From positions 1 to 15,680 of the forward strand of contig JAMQCK010000797.1 of assembly GCA_024196135.1 (NCBI GenBank): 15,680 bases of DNA. Reading direction: 5' to 3'. Each line of letters opens with the position of its first letter. Within the stretch, counting starts at the first letter, position 1. A program made the translations under genes and the position numbers. This document shows, in pieces, positions 1 to 8,858 of the stretch. Under the pieces are notes generated by a model. That model was not told the DNA's origin. It saw only the letters and a program-made list of their open reading frames with translations, and searched no databases. The DNA is from Pleurotus ostreatus/Saccharomyces cerevisiae fusant (Eukaryota; Opisthokonta).

Positions 1-232
1 GAGGCTTCGCAGCAGACGTACAGTCCTTGAAGCTGTCATGAGCGATGCTGGTGGTGATGATACCCGTGTCATATCTGGACAAGGTTCAGCGTCTTCGTCA
101 CTCAGACCGAGTGCATTGCTCACCCAAAGAGGAATGAGCCTAGTCAAAGGTCAGTATACGAGCAAGAGGGCGAGTAGCTGAGAGCTCACCAAGGCCAGCA
201 AACAGCCCAAGGAAGACGATGTAGGGACGCAT
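1..232 (-). CDS. MFS sugar transporter, 5' end only (partial)
   Basis: N-terminal part of a major facilitator superfamily sugar porter, a plasma-membrane sugar/H+ symporter family. Exons read on the minus strand: 232-190, 139-124, 74-22; introns 189-140 (50 nt), 123-75 (49 nt) and a third starting at 21 (GTACGT) that runs off the window. The joined start reads MRPYIVFLGLFAGLG, then SFLFGYDTGIITTSIAHDSF. This is the first transmembrane helix with the GxxxFGYDTG hallmark of sugar porters. The second exon is only 16 nt. The third donor falls so that the next codon begins with T, fitting the usual 'KDYF' that follows in this family. A TATA box lies about 46 bp upstream of the ATG. The gene diverges from the aldolase at 1042, suggesting shared regulation. 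Substrate cannot be told from this fragment: hexose, pentose, rhamnose, uronic acid or quinate are all possible. Confidence 0.85.
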
Positions 233-277
233 CGCGGGGCAAGGTGCGGGGGAGGGGCTTCCCCACGGGCCTCCGGG

Positions 278-285
278 TATATATA
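278..285 (-). promoter_or_regulatory. TATA box of the sugar transporter
   Basis: TATATATA sits about 46 bp upstream of the minus-strand ATG at 232. The octamer is self-complementary, so orientation is assigned from the neighbouring gene. The implied 5' leader would be short. Confidence 0.5.
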
Positions 286-540
286 GCGGGACAAACGGAC
301 GCTAACACCGGGCCTCACTGTGCTTCTCTAGGCGCGCTCGCGTCGCCTGTGGGGAGAACAGGGGGAGGAGAGCCATGCAAAGTCCGTTCGCCGGGGTCAG
401 CTGTCGGTGGAGAACCATTCAGGCTCTTGGAGCAAGGCACGCGGGGGAGGCGGTATTGTGAGCTTTTCGGGATGAAAAGGCGGGGGAAGGGGAGGGGAAG
501 CCGGGGCGTCGGGGTTCGGGGATATGATCGTTGAAATTGG

Positions 541-556
541 GCCACAAATTTGTGGC
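541..556. promoter_or_regulatory. Perfect 16-bp palindrome, possible operator
   Basis: GCCACAAATTTGTGGC is identical to its reverse complement and lies between the two divergent genes. Perfect dyads of this kind are typical of sites for dimeric transcription factors. The factor is unknown and function is inference. Confidence 0.4.
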
Positions 557-988
557 AACTTCGGTCGACTACGAGGTCACTGGAAAAGCCACCAGGCAGG
601 TTAGGCATGAGGAGTTAGCACTTCACGCGCTCGAACTAGCTAGTCCAGCTGATAAAAGTGCGGGTTATCGTGGAGCGACCAGCTACCAACCTTCCCTCGT
701 ACAAAAAGGTTCCTTCGAGGCCAGTGGATTTTCTCTGACCCTGAAGACGGCTGTACGGGTTTCTGAGGCACGGATTTCATCGAAAAGACGACAGCTGCGC
801 GCCTAAACTCATCGGTGGCGAGCCGACCCGACGGAGGGATGGCTGTCAGGTGATGGTCGCGGAACAAGAGAAGTCTCCGCGGACATAAGGGGCGGCCCGG
901 AATGCCGATGCGCGCCATTCAACCACGACGCCCATGTCCTCCCACCGGCCTGCGGGGAGCACTTCATCCGCACCGGAGCGGGGATCCG

Positions 989-995
989 TTATAAG
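989..995 (+). promoter_or_regulatory. TATA box of the aldolase gene, with GC elements upstream
   Basis: TTATAAG lies 47 bp upstream of the ATG at 1042. Just upstream are two similar GC elements: CACCGG-N3-GCGGGGA at 943-958 and CACCGG-N1-GCGGGGA at 971-984. Confidence 0.5.
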
Positions 996-1041
996 TATGG
1001 GAAGGGGGAGCTGATAGCGCGCCAAGAGCTGCTTGACAGAG

Positions 1042-2311
1042 ATGCCCGTCGATATCCCCCTCCGCAAAGCCCTTAACGCTGGCCAAAAAGCGCCTGGCGC
1101 GTGGCTGACGCTTCCGAGGTGTGTAGCGCGAGAAAGGGGCCATTGAGTGAGGAACTAATATACTGTGATAGCACCGCGATTGCAAAGTCAATCGCACGCA
1201 CACCGGGCGTGACTTGGATACTGGTCGACGCTGGTACGTCTCGACCATGAAAACCTCCACTTACATACTCATATTTTCGATAGAGCATGGTCTCATCACT
1301 GGTACGCTTAGTGCCTTTACAGTCTGAGCCGCTTCTTACACCGCGATGTAGATAGAGACTACTACGACTTGACAAACACCATCGCATCCGCCGGCGTATC
1401 CCCCATCATCCGGATACCAGACGAGAAGCCATGGATGATCAAGGTAAGCTATATGCCCCTTCGCTACCTTTAACCCCTACTCACAATCCCCAGCGCGCCC
1501 TCGACTCAGGCGCACACGGCATCATGATCCCCATGGCCAACTCTCCAGTATGTCGTTCGATTCCCAACTCCCTTACTCGCATCGAATGCTCTTCCTCCAG
1601 GAAATCGTTCGCAACGTCGTCTCCGCCTGCAAGTACCCACCAAACGGCATCCGTGGCTTCGGGCCCATGTTCACACACGCCACCGGCGCCATCGGCGGCG
1701 ACTACAAGGCCGAGGCGGACCAGCAGCTCGTCATCTCCGTGCAGATTGAGCACCCGAACGCTGTGAAGGAGATTGACGCGATCCTGGCGGAGGGGGTGGA
1801 TGTGGCGTTCGTGAGTGTTTCCCTGTTAGGACATTTGTATGGGTGGGCTGAAGAATATCGCCTAGATCGGCCCCTTCGATCTGTCGGTATCCATGGGCGT
1901 GCAGTTTGGCAGCCAGGAGCACGAGGATGCGATTGCGAAGGTGCTCGCGGCGTGCAAGAAGGCGAAGAAGACGTCCGCTATTTTCTGTACGTCTCGTTCC
2001 CCTCCTTATTCGTACCTCTACTCCTTCCCGACGCGTTATCTCCCCGCCCTCTACCTCTCCCGCTGTGCCGCTACCTCTCCTCAACCCGATTGAACCCTCG
2101 CCACTCTTACACGCCCGCCACTCTTAACCGCACGCTAATCCTCCCCTCAGGCCTCACCGGCGAGCAAGCCGAGAAGCGCTTCGCGCAGGGCTTCGACATG
2201 GTCAGCGTCACGACCGACATCGATACCTTGGTTGACGGCTTCGCCTCCGCGCTCGCGACGGCGACGGGGAAGTTGAAGGAGGGGACGGCGAGCTCGGGGT
2301 ATGCTACATGA
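1042..2311 (+). CDS. HpcH/HpaI family aldolase (2-keto-3-deoxy sugar acid or related aldolase)
   Basis: Class II (metal-dependent) pyruvate aldolase that splits 2-keto-3-deoxy acids into pyruvate and an aldehyde. Exons: 1042-1118, 1172-1233, 1284-1301, 1352-1443, 1494-1547, 1601-1810, 1866-1986, 2151-2311; 264 residues, normal for the family. The frame closes at every junction and an in-frame TAG lies upstream of the chosen ATG. Family landmarks: LVDAEHG (D45, H48), RIP (R73), GIMIPM in exon 5, QIEHP (E151) and GPFD (D176). E151 and D176 are the expected metal ligands; H48 and R73 match the catalytic His and Arg of bacterial HpaI. Exon 3 is only 18 nt and encodes most of the EHGLIT motif; the last intron (164 nt) is unusually long. 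The divergent sugar transporter suggests sugar-acid breakdown, for example L-2-keto-3-deoxyrhamnonate cleavage (fungal LRA4 role), which is inference. Probably cytosolic: no signal peptide seen. Confidence 0.95.
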
Positions 2312-2608
2312 GATGTTTCTACCATAGCCCAAGCCTATCTACGAGCTGTTACAATAGAAAGATGTACTTTGAACAATCGTAACTCGCGGCATCTTCGATG
2401 ACGCGCATGATTCCGAGCGGTGTGAAGGTGAAGGACTTGAAGATAAGCGCACACGGAACACATATGAGATACATTCCTCTGAACTTTGTAGACTGTCGGA
2501 GCAACCTTACTCGTGGGATACGACTGCATCCTCGCTGTAAGTCAGTCATATCGTTGCCATATCGTCGCTCCACTGTTGACGATTAGATGGGCTCTGCACG
2601 AATTGAAA

Positions 2609-3591
2609 TCAAGCACTTCCCTCGCACTTTTCGACTTGCATGACCCGGAGTGTATCCCAATCGGGAAGGCCGAACGACTCGGGTAGTTTGCTCCACTCCC
2701 ATGTCTGCCATCTACGGTAATGGTCAACGATAACAACTGTACAGTCGCTGCAGAAACCATGATGTCTCTCAGAGCCCTCGTTCACTAGTAGCCATGCATG
2801 AAGGGGGACGCCAAGGAACGGTCGTAGGCGCTCATGATTTCGAAGAAGTTGTGCAAACATGCTGGTGCAACGAGGAGTGTCGTTGCAGCGGCTTTCTTTG
2901 GCTCCAATGTTCGGCTGCATGGCCTTGAGCATGGCGAAGAAACTTGTGCGCAGTGTTCCAGACCCCATCTTGTATAGTTTGGTCTGCGCATCGGTGAGAT
3001 AAGCCGGTGGGTTCCCTGTCAGGACCCCATCGACTATGTTGAGCTCTTCGGTGGCCATGATCCGGAGGAATAAGCTCGGAAGAAGCCATTTAAGGTGTCG
3101 TCCGTCCGCCAGTCGACTGACTGATGCAAGGGCCGCTGAGTCCTGAGGGTTACAGAGGCAATCACTGTCAGTCTGAGTGATGGTTCCAACGAACTTGCTC
3201 GCTAGCTCGCGCATCACGGCAACTACTAGGCCGTGCGAGCGGTATTTTCCCGCTAGTTCGACTATATCGGACATCTCTGCCACTGCAAAGCGACTCTCGC
3301 TGTGCTTCTGTTAGGCCGTCGTTATCGCTGTTCTGAAGGGAATTATACACACGCAGTTCGGTACATAGCGCGCAGAAAAGACCCCATCTTTTCCGGTGTG
3401 TCGGAAACGTCGATGATAGGTACTACCCCCTCGTACGTTATTCCGTTTGATGTGCACACGCACGGATCAGCGAAGGCCTGAGCCCAACTGGAAAGGTAGA
3501 ACAGGTGAAGTCGGAAGACATGTTTATCGGCTTTTATCACAATGTCGCCATCGCTAAACCACAAGTCCTTGACGCGAATCAGCTCAGCCAT
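2609..3591 (-). CDS. BTB/POZ domain protein
   Basis: Two-exon gene, 3591-3351 and 3282-2609, giving 304 residues. The N-terminal exon holds the BTB domain as found in large agaricomycete families: RVKDLWFSDGDIVIKA near residue 6, then FRLHLFYLSSWAQAF, then a 'VPIIDVSDTPEKMGSFLRAMY' type segment. The second exon continues the BTB/BACK-like helices (DIVELAGKYRSHGL) and ends with the common C-terminal pattern CTVVIVDHYRRWQTWEW before LPESFGLPDWD. BTB domains mediate dimerisation or Cullin-3 binding in general; the role of this fungal family is unknown. The intron (3350-3283, donor GTGTAT) is the least certain part: another GT two bases away would not keep the frame. A TATA box lies 55 bp upstream. 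The gene converges on the aldolase, with about 300 bp between their stop codons. Confidence 0.85.
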
Positions 3592-3645
3592 TTGTGGCTA
3601 GTAACGAGGATGAAACAATGCAGAAAAGCTGCGCTCTGTCAGTTG

Positions 3646-3653
3646 CTTATATA
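3646..3653 (-). promoter_or_regulatory. TATA box of the BTB gene
   Basis: TATATAAG on the minus strand, about 55 bp upstream of the ATG at 3591. It supports that start codon. Confidence 0.5.
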
Positions 3654-4023
3654 CTCGTGGCCAAGCACAAAAATGCCCGCTGCATGTGAGAATTGCCTCA
3701 AACTGTTGCGCGAGACGTGTACAGGCTGGTATAGAAGCACGGAGAGAAGACACACTGCTGCCATTGTAATGGTCGCCGCAAATGCTGGCTGTGTGCTTCT
3801 ATATTGTGAAGCGCAAGGCGTGCTTCGAAAGACGCAAAAGTTCCTTCTCATCCATCTGTAGAAGCCAGAGAGCCAGTTCTTGCGGATTGAAGGAAGAAGC
3901 GAAAGGATCGTCCGTACTATTTGTACATATTTACACATCCTTCCATTTACACGCCACGCAACCGAAGTCCAATACAGGCAAAGCACAGCCTCGAGTCTTC
4001 TCCTTCGGCGTGCGGACTGAAAG

Positions 4024-4176
4024 TACCGAGCTTGGCTTCGTATCATTCTATTCGACTACGAACAAGCAATGGAGGCCCTGGCGCAAGAAGCTACGTACAA
4101 TCGTGTCAGGTCTGACTTGGAGATCGAGATCCAGGGCATTGGCCATAAGCTCAAGCGTGAAGACATCATGCGCTAA
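4024..4176 (+). pseudogene. Possible isolated exon or gene remnant
   Basis: One frame reads 50 codons to a TAA and looks protein-like: YRAWLRIILFDYEQAMEAL, then AQEATYNRVRSDLEIEIQ, then GIGHKLKREDIMR. An ATG sits at 4069. A candidate splice acceptor (GAAAG) precedes 4024, and an in-frame TGA lies just upstream of that. The mixed acidic, basic and hydrophobic composition suggests a helical protein segment, but no family was recognised and no matching upstream exon was found. An overlapping frame is open for longer (from 3782 to 4210) but looks non-protein-like. It could be a decayed gene, a short real gene or chance. Confidence 0.2.
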
Positions 4177-4360
4177 CGCTGAGTTTTCCTATCATGGGCG
4201 TCGTCATTGAAATCAATCTGTGAGTCTTTCTGGGCTCGCTGTATACCCAGCCTGCCTTAGCAAGCGACACGGCACGACGCAATCATGGTGCATGGGTTGT
4301 AAATTGAGCTCTGGCGAGCGCCGAGAATAGCTGAAGGCGACGAGTAGATTCATTGCTCTT

Positions 4361-4381
4361 TGCTCATTGCTCATTGCTCAC
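4361..4381. repeat. 7-bp tandem repeat (TGCTCAT)n
   Basis: Two exact TGCTCAT units are followed by TGCTCAC, with a degenerate copy just before. The last unit is also the left arm of an inverted repeat (4373-4383 with 4415-4425). Confidence 0.6.
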
Positions 4382-4425
4382 GCAGAGGCCCCGCCGAGGT
4401 ACGAGGCAGGGGAAGCGTGAGCAAT
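4373..4425. repeat. Inverted repeat, 11-bp arms
   Basis: ATTGCTCACGC (4373-4383) pairs perfectly with GCGTGAGCAAT (4415-4425) around a 31-nt centre that itself holds CCCC..GGGG blocks. It could form a stem-loop; no function is known. Confidence 0.55.
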
Positions 4426-4498
4426 CGTGAGTTCGTGATGGCCGCCCTGGAGTTGCCGTGTAAACAAGTACAAATCTTTTTCCGCGTATTACTCGAAA

Positions 4499-4842
4499 AG
4501 AGCTTCGCGAGCTCTGGCGCGCGCAGCGCGCGCGTCTCTTTGTGTATCTGCTTGAAACTTTGCAGGTGCGCACAGTACCCTGCCATGCACTCGCATATCG
4601 ATTTTCGTCGAAAAATTCGAACATTACATCGGCGCGTAGCGCCGGGATTGTCTTTTGACATGCATGAATGATGAGCAGAGCTCTTGTTTTTGAGCGCCGT
4701 TGGGAGCAGCGAGCGATTCCGTGCTATTATACACTCTAGGTAGGCAGTGAGATGTACAATCAACGACCTAAGGTCGGCAGTGGACGTCCTAAGCTGCCTT
4801 TCAAGCGGCGGTGGCGTATGGCGCGGGCCATCGGCCCGCGCC
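4499..4842. repeat. Cluster of short perfect hairpins
   Basis: Four perfect inverted repeats with very short loops lie within 350 bp. They are AGAGCT/AGCTCT around TCGCG (4499-4515); two GCGCGCGC arms around one A (4517-4533); CGGCGC/GCGCCG around GTA (4630-4644); and GGCGCGGGCC/GGCCCGCGCC around ATC (4820-4842). A further 6-bp pair, CGACCT/AGGTCG, flanks a single A near 4764-4776. No gene overlaps them. Confidence 0.6.
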
Positions 4843-4955
4843 TGCGCGCCAAAGGCGTGCAAGCCCCTGCGTGAGCTATCGTGGGTCCCCCGCCTAACTA
4901 TTTTACATCACAAGGCGAGGCAGGTCAGCCTATCCATTGTGAATTAAAACATCCT

Positions 4956-6743
4956 TCAAGCATCCTCATCGTCACTAAACGTCCCCACACCAGTACCAAG
5001 GCCGGTCACCGCATGGATCTCCTCCTCTTCGTCGTCGTCGTCCGCGTCTAGGAAACCCTCCTCCTCCTCCTCCCCACCCACTCTGCCCTCTTCACCCTCC
5101 TCCCCACCCAAAAAGCCCAGACACCCCCACGAGCACCCGCGCCATCGTACGGGGATCGCGCCCCCGGGGATCGCCAGTCCGAACTGCGTCTCCCAGGTGA
5201 AGCGCACCTCGAGCGGGTGGATGAAGACAGCGCCGCGCTCGCCGTGCGCGGGATTCGGGCAGCGCAGGACCTCGTACTGCTCATCGGCGTCGATGGCGCG
5301 CACCTCGTTAGGGTCTTCGCGCGCGTCCTCCTCCGAGGTAAAGTCGGACATGAAGATCGAGGCGGGGCCGCGGGGTTGGGATGGCGGGAATGATGCAGAT
5401 GCGGAGGCAGACGCATGCATCTTCCCAACGGAGCGCGGGGCGCAATCGGCGAGGACGCGGAGGATGTGCGGAGGGAAATGGCTCGCAGCCTGGTAATCGG
5501 TGATAGGCAGATGGAAGTACTCGTCCATATAGGTCTTTTGTTCCCCGGTAGACGTAGTGTGGTGCGGCGCGAGCAGTTTGCGCAGCATGAGCTCCGTGAG
5601 CTGGGGGACGCTGCTCTCGCCGAAGCGGTGCGTCTCGCCGACGGCGCGGTGCGGGGAGCTCTTGACCCGCATCCTGCTGTTGGGGAAGAGGAGGAGGTGC
5701 TTGAGCTTGCGGAGGTGGAAGATCTCGGCGGGGAGGTAGCGGATTGGGTTGTTGCTGAGGCAGAGGTTGTCGAGGTTATTGAGTAGGCCGATGCCTGCGG
5801 GGACGTGGGTGATACGGTTGTGGCCTGCGAAGACGTTAGCGGGATGCAGGGCGAGGATGGTTGAGAGTGAGTAGACGCACGTAGATCAAGGGTCGTCAGC
5901 CGAGTGAGGTCAAAGAGCTCTCGCGGCAGCTTCGTAATGGCGTTCTTAGACGCCATGAAGCGGATAGTATGGCTGGGCGTCCCGGCTAGACTAGCCGAGG
6001 GCACTCGGCTGAAGGACGTTGACTTCGAGACGGTGCGCGACGACGCCGAGCGGGCATGTACAGTCTCCTGGTCCTGAGGAATGACGACCATCTTCTTGAG
6101 CTGTTGCAGGGGATCAGGCTGGAGCTCGGAAAGCCCCTTCTCGCTATCGTAGGCGAGTTAGTATCCTCGACTAGACCCCGGCGCCTGGTACTCACGAAAC
6201 ATCAATAACCAGATTCGTCGCTTCGAAAGCGACGTCGACGGCGACCTGTAGCGGATCGGGCGGGGCGGCAGGCTTGCGCGGAGTATATTGTGCAGGATGC
6301 GCTGGCCTGAACGTCTCGATCGGCGGCGGCATCGTGCCCACTTTCTGCCGCTTGGGCTCTACAGCCGTCTCGCTCTCGGGGAGCTCTCTCTTCTTCGAGT
6401 TCTCCAGGCAATAATTGCGCATTCTAAACCCTCCAGTTCCTTTCGCCGCCAGCGGGTCGGCGATGGGCCCGGACGTACTCGCTGCTGGGGCTGGGGCCTT
6501 GAGCGCGTCCTCGTCATCGTCGTCCAAAACATTCCCCATCAGCCCTGGCGAGGATGGCGGCGACGAGTCGACGGGGCCGCCGGGCGATGAGACTGGCGAG
6601 GACGCGTCAAAGGAGTAGCCCTCGTCATAGGAGATGTCGATGCTGGTATCGAAGATATCCTCGTCGTCGTTGCTCAGGGGGTCCGTGCGCTGCAACGACG
6701 AGCGCAACGAGCTGGCGAAGGAGGTAGAAGTGTCGAGCGACAT
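4956..6743 (-). CDS. Leucine-rich-repeat protein with acidic tail
   Basis: Three exons, 6743-6196, 6143-5881 and 5824-4956, giving 559 residues; both introns are about 55 nt and the first has a clear CTAAC branch point. Residues 1-182 are low-complexity, Ser/Asp/Pro-rich and probably disordered. They include a bipartite nuclear-localisation-like pattern: KKR at 117-119, then KRQK at 131-134. Residues about 246-318 form at least three leucine-rich repeats (NAITKLPRELFDL, LTTLDLRHNRITHVPAGI, CLSNNPIRYLPAEI). A conserved-looking segment follows at about 455-500, with CPNPAHG and a WRGCSWGC cluster. The last 48 residues are very Asp/Glu-rich. LRRs serve protein binding; no enzyme domain is seen and the biological role was not recognised. 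Start chosen at the ATG beginning MSLDTSTSF; an in-frame ATG lies 40 codons upstream at 6863, but its leader looks non-coding. Confidence 0.85.
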
Positions 6744-6772
6744 GGTCGTGTGAGCTGAGATGGTCGTGTGAG
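6742..6772. repeat. 13-bp direct repeat spanning the LRR start codon
   Basis: ATGGTCGTGTGAG occurs at 6742-6754 and again at 6760-6772, an 18-bp period. On the minus strand this duplicates the sequence leading into the LRR gene's ATG, but the upstream copy has ATC in place of ATG. Confidence 0.6.
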
Positions 6773-7032
6773 GTGAGGAGAGTACGTCCGGAGCCAGGCC
6801 GGAGCGCGCTAGGCATCTCGGACCGCGTTCCGAGCGTGCATACGCGGCCACGTGATGGCACATTGTACACCGTTACATCAACAGTGACGGCACGCGTTCG
6901 TTCCTTGTATCCATACCACCATGTCGTGGCCGCCATAACCTGCGACGTTTGCGTATATCGATTCATATCCAACCTAGTAGTACATTTGTTCCGCGCCTTT
7001 GCTCTTTACCTTTTCACCCTCCCACCGTCATC
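6744..7032. other. Intergenic region upstream of the LRR gene
   Basis: 289 bp between the LRR start and the EH1 stop. It holds a CACGTG E-box-type hexamer at 6849-6854. No clear TATA box was seen and no gene is evident. Confidence 0.4.
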
Positions 7033-8858
7033 TCAAATGACCCCATACGCGGGCCCGCCCTTCCCCAACATCTTGCGCAAATCCCCCGCGAGCAGCTCGG
7101 GCACCTCGTACGCCGCGAAGTGCCCACCTCGGTCGTGGACACCCTCAAAGACGACGTTGCCGAGGAGGTCGCGCAGTCTAGGGAGGTGGGTGATCAGCGC
7201 GAGAACGTAGATAGGCAGCACACGACGGGGAGGATTAAGATAGACGATGAAAGAATACTACTCACGGCTTCGGCGCCAGCACAATCTCGCCCGGGAAGAT
7301 CGAGAACCCCAGCGGGATGGGGCTGCGCTCGTTAGAGACCGGCGGCGCGTGCGTCTTCTCGTAGTAAATGCGGAAGGACGCGGTAGGCCCGGCGCGCGAG
7401 AACCAATAGATGGAGACCCAGGTGAGGACTGGGGAGCATTAGCGGTCGACCCGGTAACAGAGGAGATGACGGAGAGGTCAGTGTACGGACTCAGCAACGG
7501 CGCGACGCGAGCGCGGGTCGTCAAGGCTGGGAATCTGAGAAGACCGTGAAGACTGGCAGGACAAACCTTCATCATCCGTCCAAGGGTAATTATCCGTCCA
7601 CGACACTAGCTTCTCATAGATCCAAGCGAGTAGCCCGACGGGCGAGTCGGTCATGCCGTAGCCGAGTGTCTGCGGTTTGGCTGGTAGGGTAGGTCAGTCA
7701 TTTATCCTCAGTGGCGTCCAACTGGGAGGAAAAAATTCATGCAATCATCGCTTTAATTGGGAAGGAAAAAGGATTGGGAAGAGGAAAGGGGAGAAAACAT
7801 CAAGAAAAACTCACTACTCTGCAGCAGATTATACCCTGCCTCGTTCGCGCGCCAGTGGTCGGTCTTCTTGATGAGCTCCTTGTCATCGGGGGAGAGCTGC
7901 GAGTAGAGCTCGGCTTGGATTTCGTTGTTGAAGACGCTAGAAAGACATGAGACCATTGGTGCTAGTATCAATACTTCGTGTGTCACTCACTGGGGCATGT
8001 TCGTGTGCCAGGCCTTAACGTGCTTCTCGCCATAGGCTTTCGACATCTCGTGCGTGATCTACGGTGTGCTTAGCACAGCGGTTGGCGGCGGAAGAAGAGG
8101 GTGTACCCGCGAGCCCCAGTCACCGCCTTGAGCGACTGCGATGATGATTAGTGGAACATCTACGAGACGGGATACCGACGCTGAGCTTACCATACTGATC
8201 ATATCCCAGCGCCAGCATGAGCTTGTGGGCGACCTTCGGGGTGATCAGTACTTAGTGATTCAAGTCGTGTCCATCCTTCGAGTCGCACCTCAGCATACTG
8301 CGGAATCCCAAAGCCCCTCTTGCGCGGCTGCTCGGAGAAGCCGTAGCCAGGAAGACTCATCGCCACGACATGGAAGCTCGGCTGCCCCTCGACACCTTGT
8401 GTGAGCAGCGGACCAAGCTTGCGCACCTCGATGAAGCTGCCCGGCCCTGGTAATGGGTCAGCTCGTCGTCGAATCGGAACACCCAACCTAAGAGTAGGCG
8501 ATTGATACGACTCACACCCATGGACGAAACACAGCGGAATCGCACCCGGCTGCGTGCTCTTGAGGTGCACATAGTGGATGTCGAGCGTCCCGTGGCCGTC
8601 GACGTCGATGTCGCGCGTGAACTGCGGGAGGTCGGCGTTGAGCGCGGCTTCTTGAGCGCGCCAGTCGAAGCCGTTGCGCCCGTTGGAGGCAAGTCCACTA
8701 AGCCAGCGCGCAGCGAGGCGTTGGACATCAGCTAGAGGAGATCCGTAGTCGCGGCCGGCATCCTCGAGCTCGTCGGGGAAAATGGTGAGCTTGAGTTTCT
8801 TCTGAAGGAGCGCGAGGCGGTCGTCGGGGATGGCGATCTTGAAAGGGGACTCTGACAT
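7033..8858 (-). CDS. Epoxide hydrolase, microsomal type (paralog EH1)
   Basis: Alpha/beta-hydrolase that opens epoxides to diols through a covalent ester intermediate. Nine exons: 8858-8516, 8446-8289, 8233-8191, 8135-8107, 8058-7991, 7936-7815, 7680-7567, 7428-7266, 7177-7033; 394 residues, close to characterised fungal enzymes of this type. The N-terminal EHN region begins [23 protein letters not shown] (113-117) is the oxyanion-hole motif; QGGDWGS carries the nucleophile D187. FRIYYE (312-316) supplies a likely ring-opening Tyr, FPGE (E340) the charge-relay acid and GGHFAAYE the catalytic His (H366). All key residues are present, so activity is expected. Introns 6 and 7 (134 and 138 nt) are longer than the rest. 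No signal peptide is evident. A TATA box lies about 115 bp upstream. It is divergent from kinase-like gene K1 and paralogous to EH2. The natural substrate is unknown; detoxification or fatty-acid/terpene epoxide metabolism are typical roles. Confidence 0.93.

Larger units (their letters stand above)
233..1041. promoter_or_regulatory. Divergent promoter region between transporter and aldolase
   Basis: 809 bp separate the start codons of two divergently transcribed genes. No convincing coding frame is seen in it. It carries a TATA box near each end (278-285 and 989-995) and a perfect 16-bp palindrome at 541-556. It also holds GCGGGG boxes on the plus strand at 234, 246, 441, 480, 952 and 978, plus CCGGGG at 391 and 501. 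These match the SYGGRG consensus known for fungal CreA/Mig1 carbon-catabolite repressors. Shared control of both genes is inferred from the layout. Confidence 0.6.
3654..4955. other. Intergenic stretch without a convincing gene; hairpins and a possible exon remnant
   Basis: About 1.3 kb between the BTB promoter and the 3' end of the LRR gene. No open frame here carries recognisable family motifs. It contains the possible coding remnant at 4024-4176, a 7-bp tandem repeat near 4361-4381, and a run of short perfect inverted repeats between 4373 and 4842. No tRNA-like or 5S-like sequence was seen. Confidence 0.5.

Noticed and set aside
244..918. Several 90-100-codon frames on both strands in the divergent promoter
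   Set aside because: Low-complexity, Arg/Gly/Pro-rich translations without motifs, overlapping one another. Better explained as GC-rich promoter DNA.
4360..4862. Overlapping frames of 103 and 163 codons on opposite strands
   Set aside because: They run through the hairpin and repeat cluster and show no protein-like composition or known motif.
5048..6091. Long 347-codon minus-strand open frame
   Set aside because: Only its first 70 or so residues are real LRR-protein sequence. It then reads through an intron (5880-5825) into a wrong, Ser/Arg/Pro-rich frame.
7177..7210. Alternative EH1 last-exon start reading [12 protein letters not shown]
   Set aside because: The frame is open by chance. 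EH2 has the same donor (CC|GTGAGT) and joins directly to a LRDLLGNVV start, so the shorter exon fits both paralogs.
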